From the NCBI GenBank assembly GCA_008694505.1, contig VZDJ01007755.1:2657278-2721277 (forward strand): a stretch of DNA of 64,000 nt. Direction: 5' to 3'. The stretch is from Cyanoderma ruficeps (taxonomy: Eukaryota; Chordata; Aves; Passeriformes; Timaliidae). The notes under the pieces are model-generated. The model did no database searches. It was given only the letters and a program-made list of their open reading frames with translations, and had not been told where the DNA came from. Position 1 is the first letter of the stretch; the number at the start of each line of letters is the position of its first letter. This document shows, one piece after another, positions 25,681 to 39,596 of this stretch. The position numbers and the translations under genes were made by a program.

Positions 25681-27719
25681 TGGGTCATGTTCAAGATCTC
25701 TTTTCTTACTTGCTCTTTCTGGTCATGGACATAAATCTGCTCTGCTGTCAAGTCCTAGGTGTTTCTGTGTTGCTGTTGTGCCATGTTGGCATTTGTCTTA
25801 GACCAAATATAGAATAATTGTAGAGATGGTTTTGTAGAATACAGCCTTTTTACTTGAAGTGGATTTGCTTGTACATTCAATCTAAAAAAAGGATTTCAGA
25901 CAAAAAAACTAGGATATAAACTAGAGCTGGAGCTGGACCACTCAGATATTTCCCTTTCCTTTCATTCTGAAAAACACCTATTTTAATTCACAAAATCATG
26001 TCAGATGATTTACATTTTTGAGACCATTGAGCAAAGGTCTCATTAAAAAAAGAATTGCATGTTCAGAGGAACATTTCAGATTTTTTCTGTTGAGACAAAA
26101 TTTCACTTAGACCTTGTGAAATTAACTTTCCCTCTGTTCTACAATAGACCAAATAAAGCTTTAGCAATGATATAATCATATGGGTGTGTGTATTCATGTT
26201 TTGCTCAAGTTTCCCTAGAAGCTTTTGGCCAGGTAGTAATCTCAGATGTTATGAAGACAGGTGTTGTCCACGGAAGCCTGAACATGAGAAAGCTGTGCTC
26301 TTTACTCACATGAGGATCCCATAAGTCAAAAAAAACCTAGGGACAGTTGAAGATGAGAATTCTCAGCACTCATATTTTTGACGTTGAAAGTTCATGTAAG
26401 ATGTAAGATCCAAATTCTAAGAAAATCAATTCACTAAGAAAAAGATACCAAAATTTTTTTAGCATCAAAACAATAATTTAAATTTTGACTTAGGCAAGGG
26501 AACTAGTAAATCAGCTGTCCTCAGTGCTCCTTGTGCAAGGTACTGTATTTCAGTGTGGGACTCTCAAAACAAGTGCCTTGGCACAAAGCTCAGAGGTCAG
26601 ACTAGATGACCAGAACCACAGGGGAGCAGGCTCTGTAGGCACCATGGAATCACACCACTGGTGACTCAGTTTTTGGGCTTATCCCAGGGCTGGCAGGAGA
26701 AACCAGAGCGAGGCAGAAGGTACTGAAGTATGACCTGTCCAGCTGGGTACTGCTGCTATTTGTGCCACCGTGCTATTTGTGATTCCTTCCATTTTGCAAA
26801 GTTATGAAGGGAAGGTTCTCATGTTAGTTAGCTCACCTCTTCCCTTAAAAGTGAGAAGGAGCATCTAGATCCTACAACCAACCAGCAGCAGGTAAACATC
26901 TCCACAGGATGTGTCATCCTACCTTAAACAGAGTGCCAAGAGTAAGATGAACTGCCTTTCTAAATTGCCTATTTCTTTCCACTGATTGACAAAGAAACAC
27001 AAAGCCGTCTTAGGCTGCAGCCCTGGCTTACAAATGGATTGAATTAGGTGAGCTGGATCCTCTTTTAGATTGTCCAAGAAAGTCAGGGAGTGACTGTGGG
27101 GCACAGACCCTTCTTACAGGGGTTGCAAAGCCTGTAGAAAACATAGATAAAAGTTTGATCAATTCCTGTGGCAAGAGAACCAGGTTCCTGACTATAATCC
27201 AGCAAACAGTTAACTGCACTTTGAATTCCTTCCTCATTAATATTTCCAGCAGTAGCAAGTGTGGTTATAATGCTATTTTTAATGGTGATTTAAATGATTC
27301 ATAGCATTTACAAAGACTTTGTTTTGCTATTGCAGTTATTGACCAGTTATGTCTACCACACTACCACTGCCCTTTAAAAGATCACAGAGGTTTTTATTTT
27401 TAATGAAAATAAGCTTTGAAAATATCCTCTGAAAGCATTTCATTTTCCTTACTGCAACCATCTGTAAATACCCAGACTTCCTAAATGCATTCATTTCTGA
27501 TTTTCGTCTCTTGGCCTCTCTGGATGACTTGTGTTGTGCAAAGTGGTGAGGATTGTCTACCTGTGCAAGACATGCTGAGAGGCATTGCAGCAATGAGATA
27601 CAAAATGCCAGTTGAGAGTGAGGTGTTTTTTTCTGGCAATCCTACATGGCTCTTGCACATTTGATACACAGTGAAATTATTCAGGCTACAGTAAATAAAG
27701 TGCAGTGTTGCCATTTAGG

Positions 27720-27837
27720 GGGCTTTTTATTTGTTTGTTTCTGCTTTTCTGCTTTTTGTTGTTGTTGTTTTGGTTTTGACTTTGTTTTTTTGGGTTTTTT
27801 TTTGTTTGTTTGTTTTTTTGGTTTTTTTTTGTTTCCG
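27720..27837. repeat. T/G-rich low-complexity tract
   Basis: Runs of T separated by single or double G or C (TTTGTTTG-type). The long lysine- and asparagine-rich open frame on the opposite strand is a by-product of this composition and is not a gene. Confidence 0.9.
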
Positions 27838-30800
27838 CAAATGCCAACACAGAGTCACTTCTGGAATGAATTACAGGTATATGTCTATGTATCATCCTGC
27901 TCTCAGCTTCTCAGGACATGATCCAATCTGTAGGCTATAATTAAGAGCAGATCCTCCCTCTTCACCACTCCGGAGACTACAAGACAGGATCGCTGTTGCT
28001 TTTTCCATCTGACAAATAATCAAATCTCCTTTCTCTCTGTCAGCTGTGAGGCAGACACCAGCCTGTCATCCAGAAGAGATGCACATACAAAAATTGCAGA
28101 TTTCCTTCTATCATTGCCAACAGGGGGCAAGACCCCATGTGGGTCCGGTCAACATAACCACCTGTTACAGCAGAGATTTAGAACAAAATCTGTGGTGTCC
28201 TTGCAGGGACTGCAGAAGGATTTTCTTTGCCTGTGCGTGTTCTGCACAGCACAGCTTGCACAGGGTGGCCTCAGCCCCCAGCAGCTCGACTGGGTGCTCC
28301 TGTGAGGCAGATGGTGTGCAGATGGAGGGGCTGTCAGTCTCCTCGCAGCCGGCCTGCACAGCCGCTCAGCTTGCGTGAGGGCAGCCGCCGCTGCTCAGGG
28401 AGGTCAGCAGGGCATCAACTGCTACAGGATGAGCCTTGACATCCAGGCCTTGCGCACAGGAACTGGAGGGTCTGACCTTTCAAACAGATTAATTAAGATG
28501 AACACTCAGTCTCTTTGTATCCAGAGGTTTTGTTACTGTGACACAACACCATGCAACCCTGGGTGTATCAGTTCTCACCCTGGTTCAGTGGGTGTGAAGC
28601 CAGCCCTTGGGTACCCACAGCACTCTCTCTCCTCTGGGGGTCACAGAATCCTGGCTTATGTTTGCCTGCCCTTGCCAGGGTGGCCTCTTATGATGCGTTG
28701 GGTGGGTTTTAGAGAGGCTGTCAGCTCCCTCTGTGCTGGTGTGGCAGAGGACCACTGTCCTGGGTAGGCCCTGTCATACTGGGCAGCATATCCAGGGTGT
28801 CTCTTATCTGAAGGTGGCATAGAGTCCGGTGGCAGTGTGGGGCAGTTTTGTTCAATAAGGGCACGCGAAGCACATTTTTTTTCCCTTCCACATGCATACC
28901 AGTGTCTCGAGAGAGCTGAGTGCCACTGCTTCTCTTCAGGTTATTTTGCCCTGTGACATGGGGAGGGCAACAGGACCATTAAGTGCAGTGGTACCATACA
29001 GCTTGTCTGAACATTTTCTTTTGTTGATAACAGCGCTCAGCCCTCATAGGTCTGGAGCTGAATAAATGTCACGAACCAAAGCATGTTTCAAAGTAGAGCA
29101 CTTGGGAGGAGAATCCGACATCATTTGCTTTCTCTGCCCTTTGTCTTTCAGGCAGAAAGTACAATGCTGTTGTAAGGATGACTGTGATGCTGTGGTGATA
29201 CATTTGAATCAGAGTACATAGCATTACTACTACCTATAATAAAGGTCCTGGGCCAGATTCCTTTCCCTTGTAGCACTACTTGAAGAAAATGATGTCCTCT
29301 TCTGTTGATATGATGCTCCTTAGCCTGATGCATTCCTTCTAGCCACGATTTCTGAAGTATCAGTGTTCCTGAGCAGAAGTGGAAATCAGAGGACAGACAA
29401 ATGTTACCAGGTATTAAAGTCTGTTTAACACTGTCACTGGCACTTTTGGTTCAGTGAACATTGCAGACTGGGATATTACAATTTAAATCACTTTTCTCAG
29501 GAACATGAGGTTTCCCTACAGACCACCTCAAGGTGGAGTTCATAGTAGCTCCTGAGAGATTTATCCACAAAATTTTTATTTTCAGTGAGTCAGACTGGGA
29601 AAGAAATCAGAGGCACTTTATTACTCTGGTGTACATTTAGCTCTTTCTTTGAATACATGTATCTACACATGAAATCTCTCATTGTCTTAGAAAACATTGA
29701 TATGAGGCACAAAGACTATTTTTTTTTAATACAGACTGTATCTCTCACATCTCCTTTGCTATTCATCTTGGATCAGCTAAGTTAGGACTAGAATTGATCA
29801 ATTAGGTATTGCTATTCTCAAGAATCTGAGAAACAGCAAACTGACTGGCATTTCACATCATAGCAGGATTTAACAATCATTAAAAGTAATTAACAGTGAT
29901 TTAGCTTGTTTATACATTGTATTGCTACTTTTCAAGTAGGTTGTTATCCAGCTGCTGTTTAATGGCAATGCCTTTAAGGTTGTGCTGGGAACAACTTGAT
30001 TCAGTTTGGATGAACTGACTGCTGAAATCACAGCGGTACCCTGAGATGCCTGTTAAAACCTGCCCTCACTGTGCATGGCTCCCTGCAGTTATTCTCCTTC
30101 CAGAAGCTTTTTCTTTCTGCTTCACATGCAGAAGGTCTTGACCCCGTTTGCACACAAGACTGGGAGGAGGTAGTTGTTCTCAGGTGTCGTCTGCCCTGGC
30201 CCTGCACTGACCTGTCTCCAGGAGGCCAGGGACACGCACAGGGCAGCTCTGAATTACGTGTCAGGGCTATTTACTGCAGCAGAGCGTGAGTCAGCCCCAC
30301 ACCTACTGAAGATACAAGAATATCCAGTTAAGTCCCTCGCTGCACGAAAGTATTGGCTTATTGGAGGCAGACTCCTGCAGTCCTGAAATAGCTCTTCTGC
30401 TAATATCCTCCCTCAATTCCCCAGAAGCAGCCAGGGTTATGGATGCTCAACCTGAGAGATGTCTGATACACATGTTTTTTAATAACTGAATGATAAAATA
30501 TTCAGTAATCCCTGGTACTGCAGTGCCTGGTCTCTAGCCATGACCTAGCATAATTTTCTGAGCAGCTGCCTTTCAGGGCCTGAGGGCTTAATCTAGAATC
30601 CATTGAGATGAGTAGGAGTTTTCTGTTAGAACTGGTAATGCTGGATCTGGCCCAAAGGTCTGGATGCTTCCCCATCTTATTTGTACAGGTGATCCTTAGG
30701 GAGTCTGTGCTAGGAGCATTAACTGTATAACTGTTCTACCATCCTGGCCCCCTCAAGCTTGAACAAATATGTCCTGAATCTCTTTCCTCCTCGTGTATTA

Positions 30801-33800
30801 CTTGGGAAGAAATTTGGGTCATCTGGGAACTAGGATATTTGTCATCTGGGATCTAGGATAGAAAAGCATAGGTTAAAAGTCTTGCTATGGATGTAGACAA
30901 ATTTTGATGCCAAATCTGGTTTGAGCACCACTAGGCAGCATCATATCATACAGGACAGACCTATAAATTTGGACTTCCAGCAGATCTATTAATATGCCAC
31001 ATTTCAGCTTGCTTTACTCATTATGGTTAGACACCCTGTGTTATGTGGTCAATGAAACATGACAGAGCACCACGAAAGGCTGCTTCATGACCTGGGCTAA
31101 ACATTAGCACTATCTCTGCTCAGAAGCTTGAGAAACAACTTTCACTAGTATATAAGTGGTAGATTCCTATATTAGCAGTGAGCTAAAAATGCAGAACAGT
31201 TGCTTTCTTATGGTGGAGGTTTGTGTTATCTGACCACAGAGATAAAGGGGATAAAAATGAGCATGTTGCAGAAAAAGTCCCCATGTCCCCCACAAATGCA
31301 TCTGTGAGCCCCTGAGCCCAGGGCTTGTTAGAGAGAAGTGCTGGATGAGTATCTGCAGACATGGAATTGGAGTCTACATGAGGAAAAGCTAAATGAGTAA
31401 CTGGCAGAGCAGGGATGTAAAACAGTAAGCAAAGGAGGCAAACATGGGTCTTGCAGTGCATGAGGTCTTGTGGCCACAGCAGGTAAATCCCATTTCTCAG
31501 AGTTCAATCACAGACAGAAAAGAGGGCAGATTTAATCAATCCAACCTGTCTCAGAGCTCCAGATGGTTTGACTTTACCTGGTATAGCTTCTGTCCAGTGG
31601 ACTTTGGATCTATTATCAGGACAAACAGTTACAGAGAAAATTCTCAATTTGAAATTTCCCAGTTGTATTTTCAGCTGTGAATTCTTTTCTACGTTGTTCC
31701 TCTGTGTTTTTACAGTGAGTTCAGGGTTATGAAGACACTGGTTAATTTGTCCTTTATTACCACAGCTCAAGTGAGTATCTTCTGGAAGGCATGATTGCTG
31801 AGAATATCACTCACTGAATCAGTCTTGTGAGCTCTTGGAATATACCTGCATCCAAGCACAAAGAGGATTCACAGCTACTAAACACTTTCTGGCTGCTGAA
31901 GGAACAGCTTATCTCAAATGCTGTTCTTGGAAATGAGAACAGTTTATAGCACCAGCTCTGTTGATTTTCTACCAGCATCTCTGTGGCATTGGTGAAATGC
32001 CATGCTCAATAAACAGTGTATGGCTAACACCCTTCATAGTTACATTAGAGGGGATCTGTTCTTAACTCTTTTTCTTTTTTTCTGGAGATGAGTCTGTGGG
32101 ATTAAACAAGTGCAGCAAGGGCCAGGGGCATGGGGTCAACTTTCAAAATGATGTGTGGCATAACCGAAGAGAGGTTACAGAGGACGAATCTGGCTGCAGC
32201 TCATCCAGATGTTTTTGAATGTTATTAATGTATATTAATAGAGTTTCTCTGTTTACTCAATATTTGGGTACTGATAGTTGAAAGGCCAGATTTATAACTT
32301 AATTGATTGACAGAGCTCTTATAATCTCAGTCAAGTTTGTACCACCAGAGAGTCAAATTCTAAGGCATATATTTGAGGTGTAATTTCAATCACCACCTGC
32401 AATCAATACACTGAAGTTAATGGAGAGATTGTCACTGCTCAGAGCACGGAGTAAATTCTGCCATGTCTCCCAGTGACACTGTCCCCTCCTTGAAGGGCAA
32501 CAGTCAGACTCAGCCCAAATTCTGCTATTCCTGCTAGTCCCTGAACCCCTGTTTTGTTAGGGAGGAGCAGCCTCAGGCTGCCCTGCACTGACTGCAGCTG
32601 TAATAGGTGCTCTGGAGCAAGGCCATACTACACTCTCCTGCCTGTAATGTTCACCAAGCTGTCTCCTCTGGGAGGTTAAATTGGTAGGCAGGTTTTGCTG
32701 GCTCTTTTCCAAAGCAGCAATAACATTCTTTGAATCAAATGATCTTTGAAACCAACCTTCCAAATTTATCCTTGAGGTAACTTACATCTTCTTCCATACA
32801 CTCAGTTGCTTTTTTGAATATTTTCCTGCATCGGGATGTTTTATTGCCAATGACAATGGATTTTTTATTTATTTAATTTTTTGTTCTGAATGAAGTGGGA
32901 AGTCCCATACAAATATGTTTATATATGCCCTTTTTGTAAATTCATGAGTGCTTGCAGATGGGTCTTGTAACAGAAAATGTTGGTCAGCCTTAGATGGAAG
33001 GTTTCTATGTTGATGGTGTCAGTACAAGTGTGTAATATACATACAGGTAGGACAGGATTCAGCCTCTGCAGTGACTGTGGAGGTGCTCAGCTGTGGTATT
33101 CTGCCCAGAACTTTGCATATACCACGCCACACAGTTAATAGAAGGGGCTGCCATGACTCCTTTCTATCCAGCCTAATTACTTACAAAAATGCTCCAACTT
33201 TCATTTTTGTTCAAGAGGTTTTACAGTGGACATAGTTTCCACTATCCTGCTTGTCATTTTTCTGAGACTCAAAGTGGAATGCCTCTGGGATGTAAAAGCT
33301 CAGTGGGTGAAGTTCAGGAAAACCTGATATGTTTCATTGTGTTCTATAACAAAATAAAGAACTCTGGCCAGTGAACTAATTCAAGCACAATGAAGTATCG
33401 AGAATCCATTCCCAGCACTTAAATTAGAAGTTAAGCATAATTTAGACTGGCTCATCTGGAGAAAAAATTGCTCCATTTCCATTCCTATTAACACACAACA
33501 AACTCTGTGAACAGAACAGCAAGAACAGAGGAAGACACATATCAAGCTAGGATGTATCTATCCCCAAAGGACCAGGAGAATGGTGAGATTTATTTTCATG
33601 GTTTTTTTAACTCATTTTGTTCCTAAGTTCGGAGGAATACAAAATAAGTGACCAAAATCAAGGAAACGCTGGCCAGGGACCTGTTCACTATTGTGCTGTG
33701 TGTTGTCAAGGGTGAGAGATGAAGCCAATATACTAGTTAGAAATTAATAATCCATTTGATCACTTGATCTCTTTATAACTCAGGATTCAGTTTTGTAGCC

Positions 33801-36800
33801 TAGCCCTCAGCTCAGTACTTTAATAGAATGAGTTTGAGTTAGTTTGTAGAATATCTAGCAATAGAAGTGTTCTCAAAGTTATATAACAAACATGATAGGA
33901 ACAGCAAATCTACTACCAACCTGGCCTGTCCTAAACTTCCTACCACTTAGCCTGGGGCAGAGAGAGAGACAAAGTGAAAACACTCTTTGTCAGGCTTTTA
34001 GGATGACTTGGAGACTGGTGAGGACAGGCACCCACTGCCAGTAGAATGGAGGGGAACCTTTCCTTAGCAGGTGTCAGAGAGGAGCTCTAGAGCAAGCAGC
34101 CAGCAGCTGGAAGGCAGACAGAGCTGAGAGCATCCATTACTGTGACAACCTGCTTCAGAGCAGTCATTGAAAGGTCCTGGGTGAAGATAGCAGGTAGGGA
34201 AGCGTCCAGAATATTCTTTTACTACTGATAACCACACAGCCACAGACTAAACAGAGTGAATGGTTGTCAGTTCGTGCCACTCCTGTTTCTGTTTTGCCAT
34301 CAGCTGTGTGCTCTGCATAAGGAACACAGCTGTTGTGGCACTGTGTAGGGACAATCTGTGCTGGTGTTTTTTGAATGAGGCTGCATTCCAGGTGGAGGTT
34401 TTTTGTTTCTTTGTTTCGATCTGATCTGGCAGCACATTCTCCAGGAAGAAAACATGAATTTTAAGAATTAATTAGCCTTGATTTGGGATGCACAATGAGT
34501 GGTGATGAAGAAAACAAAAAGATGTTTATTATTTCACCTTTTTTTTCAGCTGCTAAGATTTGTTTGCGCGTATGTAGACCATCTGACTAAGAAAACAAGT
34601 CAAAAGTGGAATCACAATTCTTTTCTAATGCCAAAGTTAGCCAAAGGCATTCTCTGTCATTTTGAACAGACTGGACACATGCAGAATGGATGACTAATGC
34701 CCATAACACAGGCTTGATTTTATTTGATTATGTCACTTGTAGTTTCAGCACTTTCCCAAGAGAACTTCACTTATTTGTATTTAAAGGGTATTTTTTCCTA
34801 AATAGCCATAGCTAAGAAGGCAAAGCATTAAGAAAGAGTAATTTCCTTTTGCTGCTATCTGTGACAGTGACCTACTGAAGCAGTTATTGTGTGGGGTTAG
34901 GGTGTAGCAGTATGTTAGGCAGGACCCTGAGATCCCTTTCAGCCTGTTTTCTGTGATTTTACACAGATCACTTTCTTCTAGGCTATTTTCAAAGATACAA
35001 GATGTCCTGTTCTGGGCTGTGTGAGGGAAGGGAGACACAGCTGTCAGGGACCAGGGGTTGCCTTTTAATTTAATCTTTCTTGCTCTAATTCACTGAAATA
35101 TGTTGTTTATGTTTGCATGGATAGGAGGAATAACCTTATTTGTATTCTGGCAGTTACTGGAGGGGCTGACTGCTTCTTAGTAGAGGCACCAGGCACTCTG
35201 TAGCAACCAACTACATTTAAATATATAGCTACTTTACACCAAAAATAATCAACATTGATGAAGACAAAGCAGGCACAACAGAGGCAGGCAACTATCCTTA
35301 ACTCTGCTCAGTCAGAATACTCCACAGTAACCACAAAATCCTGATGACTGCATGGCTGGATGTTCTATAATCAGTTCCTTGATTCTCAGTTTCCCAGTTT
35401 ATATTGCCTGAGATTTGGATAATTACAGTAGTCCCTTAATGTATTTTACCCTTGAATTATTGACAAGTGCTTTCAACCTTAAACCCACTTAAATGTAGAA
35501 TAGATTTCTGAACTGATCATTATGCTGTCTTGTGTGTCTCTTCTATTACCCTTCAGAGACAATATAATATTTATATTTATTGAATATTTACATTTTTATA
35601 TGAAGGAAGTGTCTGAAAAAACCCTTGGCTATGGACACATGACAAAGTATCTGAATGAGATTGTTACCTTGTCTCCTACTCAATTTCTTTTTTTTTGCTT
35701 ATTCTTTTTATCACATTTAAACTCATCTTACCGTTTTCTTCCCTCTAAAATCAAAATTTCTCTTGAGATGGAATTTTGCACATATTTAAAAGACACCAGG
35801 CATGCGATAGTAACAGGTACAAAAATAAACCTGACACTCTTAATTTAGAGGAAGATTTGACAGCCATACAATCATGACATTTTTCTGGCTGACAAGGGCA
35901 GGATGATTCCTCCCACAGTCTCAGGATAGTTGATTTTGATAAGAGTTGTGGTCACACTCTATTTTTCCTAACCCTATACCAATTTTATTCTGGTTTTGAT
36001 CTGAATTAGAAGTGCTGGCAATTATTCTAAGTACCTATGTTAAGGGTGTATCTGCATCACCTCTTGGAAAAATCATTCTCCTGCTTTGGACTATCGTGAA
36101 TTTAAGAAGATTTTACTGCTAGATATTTTTAGGTAAAAAAATGAGAATAATCCCAGTATTTTTGGTGCAATGACCTGTGCTGCCCTGTCACTGTAAGAAA
36201 TCACCAAATAAGCACAGTGTGCTTGCTCCAGGCACGGCTCCTGCCTTAGTCCCAGGGCCCACAGAAAGCACTACTCTCATCCACAAGCTCTCATCCCTGC
36301 TCTCACTCACAATCTTGGAAGACGCACCTTGGCTTTTCAAGCAGAGTGTTGAGGTTCCACGGCCATGTGTGCTCTTGGGGATGATATTACAGTGCCTAAA
36401 ATTTAGTTTAGATGTTCTGGACTTGCCTTCAATCAGAAGAGGGAAGCAAAGTTAGAGGTGTGAGTGAGCTGAAACTCCAGAAGCCCAACTGAGCTCCATT
36501 GGTGCTTTGCCTGCCCAGCCATGGATCCCCACTCATTAAGGTCTCTCTTTGTGTGCAAAGAGATCACATGCACACATCTGGCATCTGAACATCTCATCCA
36601 CTCCCACTGGCATAAACTGCCCAGGGAATACCTTGAATGTCTTGCTGTTTTCTGGTCCTACATGTGAGTGTAATTCTCAAAGGACTGTTTTTAAATCTAG
36701 TCCTGCGTATTTGATGCTTCAGCAGAAGACAGATATAGAAGGGTGGAAAATGATCTTCATAATAATAATGGTGTTCTGGGTTTTAAATTTCAGAAGAACC

Positions 36801-37369
36801 TGTATTTAGAACTGGGATCATCAAATGGGTAAGACTCTTCATGCTCAGAAGGGGACACTTGCAAAGTCTACTGGTAATTTCTGTGTCAGCTAAGTTGTTT
36901 TCTGGGAACTCTTTGACAAAGGCCTGAGGGCCACTGTGTCTCATGTTTATGCTCATCCATAAATTGCTTTCCTAGTTGTAAATGTGAGATTACATAAACC
37001 TCTGCCATTGATGACTGATTGCACCTACTTTGGGAATGCTTTTAAGAGGACATCAGGTTTTCCAGAGATACCAATGATGAGTGGTACTTGGAAAGGAAAA
37101 GAGTATTTTCTTACACCAACCACTGCAGATTTCTCTGAGATGTTGACTCCAAATTCACTGTTCTGTTTCCTCCCTTCCCTCTCTCCCAAAAATCCCCAAA
37201 TCATTTGAATAGGTTTGCTGACAACAGATCCATTTAAAGTACCACTTCATCTATTTCTTCTCCCTTTCCAAGCAGTGCTAGTATCTGGATTTAGGCCTAC
37301 GTTCCTTAAATGGATGAAACTCTGCACACTCAGCAACAGGGAAAAATGCATTTATAAATGGGTTAATCT

Positions 37370-37657
37370 CTTTGCCAGCTGAGTTTATTTTCAGGGAGTC
37401 TCAGCCCTTTTCCCTCTCCTGGGTTTCAATATGTACAGGCCCATGTAAAGTCAGTGATACAAATCGGGTCAGCTCTGAGATTAGAGGTGTGGAGGTGAGG
37501 CAGAGAGAATATAATCAGTGCCTGCATGCTGCTACAATGCTAATGACACGGTTACAAGGAGTAACTTTAATCCCAAATGTCCTATGTGCTCTGCAAAAAC
37601 GTGTCAAGCTAACCTGCCAGGATTTGAGATAAATCCACTGAATTGAACTGTGGCCTT
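37370..37657. promoter_or_regulatory. Candidate conserved non-coding element, left part
   Basis: Repeat-free block with moderate GC and dense factor-like sites (GCTACAATGCTAATGACACG, TTTAATCCCAAAT). It immediately precedes a T run. It may belong to the same regulatory block as 37740-38060. Confidence 0.25.
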
Positions 37658-37724
37658 TTTTTTTTTTTTTAAGCAGCAGATGTGAGTTTAAAAAAACCCA
37701 ACAAACCAAACAAACCAAAAAAAC
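37658..37724. repeat. Poly(T) and A/C-rich tract
   Basis: A run of 14 T bases (about 37658-37671), a short unique spacer, then an AAACC/AAAC-rich stretch. It separates the two candidate conserved blocks. Confidence 0.85.
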
Positions 37725-37739
37725 CTAATTCAAATGCAG

Positions 37740-38060
37740 AGATTTAAAAATAGAAGCTAAACCAGTTTCAGATTTCTGGCTAGAGGGCAGATCATCTGGC
37801 GAGAAAAAATAATAAAAATACAATGGCCAGAGTATATTTTAGAAAACAGCAGCTATTATAGCAGCGAGTAATGAAAGATAGAGGAAACACATAATATTTC
37901 TGCAGTATGATCATTATCACTCAGGTTCTGGCCTTAATTGTGTGCAACTATTGTAATTCAGCAGATGCAAAACTGTGAGCTGGCTAGTTGAGCAGTTCCA
38001 TGATGTAATTATTACAAGCATAAATAATTAATATTTGGGGATAGTATTCCTGGTAGAAAG
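37740..38060. promoter_or_regulatory. Candidate conserved non-coding element, enhancer-like
   Basis: About 320 bases free of repeats, with clustered homeodomain cores: TAATTATTA at 38006-38014 and TAATTAAT at 38025-38032. Nearby are TGATCATTATCA (37909-37920) and ATTGTAATTC. Its density of TAAT cores and lack of simple-sequence decay make it the most enhancer-like stretch upstream of SLCO5A1. The function is inferred, not seen. Confidence 0.35.
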
Positions 38061-39466
38061 GTCTTTTTAAAAATTCTTTCCCAAGGTGATTTGTTATGTA
38101 AGTGCATGAATCCCAGACTGGTACTCCTAATTAAATCAGAGATTTCTTCTGAGGTGAGCATGTTAGATAACAGAGACAGAAAGCCACATGGCCAAGCACG
38201 CAGGTTGTTGAACTTATTTTTAACCTCTTTAGTATACTTGGTCCATCTTTCTTCAAACAGATCAGCTACTAATAGCAGCTGCTTTTGGGACTTGTTAACG
38301 TTTCTGTAGGATTAGTTTGGATCAGACTGTCAGCCAGTTTAGCCCAATTTTATAACACTGATGAAGGATTTGTCTGGAAACTGCCAGAGCCACAGCTCCA
38401 GGACCAGGATTTAATGAAACAGAGTAGATCACACATCACAAGTAACAAGGTCACTTTAGATATTTGAAGCTTAGTGGATAGTACAATGTTTGAGTCCTTC
38501 TACCTTTTGGTCTTTCATCAGGTGCTTTTGTACTTTTGCACTTCAATTGATAGTGTATTTTGGGGTCATATTAACGATGCTTTACTAATTTAACATGATT
38601 ATGTAGTGTGAAATTGTACGGATGGTTGTGGAATTCATGGCTTAAGGTAATAAGATCTGAGAAATAACCAGATATTTCACTGTAACAGGTGAATTAAGGA
38701 AACAATCTTTTAATGAGAGGTTGGGCAAAAGCTGTCTGGGGAGCATAGTGACAAGGTGAGCAGATCAGCATCTTCTCATTATTTCAATAGAATTATCAGC
38801 AAAGCTTCTGGATAATGTATTCATTAAAACTGCATTTGGCAGTTCAGTTCAGTGTAGAAAAAACATGGGTGGAGACCAAATAAAGCAAAGCTTGGTTTTG
38901 GATTAAAAAGCAAGTTTAAAAACAAAATACATTCTTGGTTTGGTAAGATGGACATTTTTGTTAAGATATTTTGCTGTGGGATGGACTTTTTTGCATAAAA
39001 TAAAATAAATAAAATATTGTTACTTGAAGTTTGCCAGTGTCGTGTATCATCATGCGTCCTCCCATGTGTCTCATTCCCCCCTTCTCTATCAATTTTAAGC
39101 TAATTACACAGATCCTGAAAAAGTAAATCAGGTCTAAGAGCTCAGACAGATCTAGAGAACCTATTCAAGACAAGGATCTTTCCAGCTCTGATAAGGAGCC
39201 ATACTTAAGTTAGATAATAAGACTAGTTTATTTTTTAAAATTAGCTTAAATTACTAGTATTTTCTTCTTTACCTTATATTTTATACTAGAAATTGGGTGT
39301 TCCATGAGAATATGACCATTTATTTTTGTAATCTTTCAGTTCAGCCCTGGGAGTGAAGAGATCTGAGTTTTATAAAAGTTCACAGAAGTGAAATCCTGGG
39401 TGAACTAAGAAAAATAACATTTTTATTACTATAGAAGCATCTCACAGTCAAATGTGGGGAGGATTT

Positions 39467-39596
39467 TGTTGTTTTTGTTTTGGGTTTTGGGGGGTCTTTT
39501 AGATTTGTTTTTTTGTTGTGGTGGTGGTGGTTTTTTGGCTTGTTTTTTTTTGTTTTGGTGGGTTTTGTTGTTGGTGGTTTTTTTTTTTTTTTTGTA
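39467..39596. repeat. G/T-rich low-complexity tract
   Basis: T runs mixed with G clusters (GGGTTTTGGGGGG, GTGGTGGTGG), ending in a run of about 17 T. The opposite-strand frames rich in K, T, P and N come from this composition. The G clusters could form a G-quadruplex on the plus strand. Confidence 0.9.

Noticed and set aside
26588..26612. CR1-like string (GAGGTCAGACTAGATGACC)
   Set aside because: It resembles the CR1 3' end, but the match is only about 20 bases and the following sequence does not continue the pattern.
27686..27895. Lysine/asparagine-rich frame on the minus strand
   Set aside because: It is produced by the T/G-rich low-complexity tract and has no biological signature. The same applies to the frames at 39380-39673.
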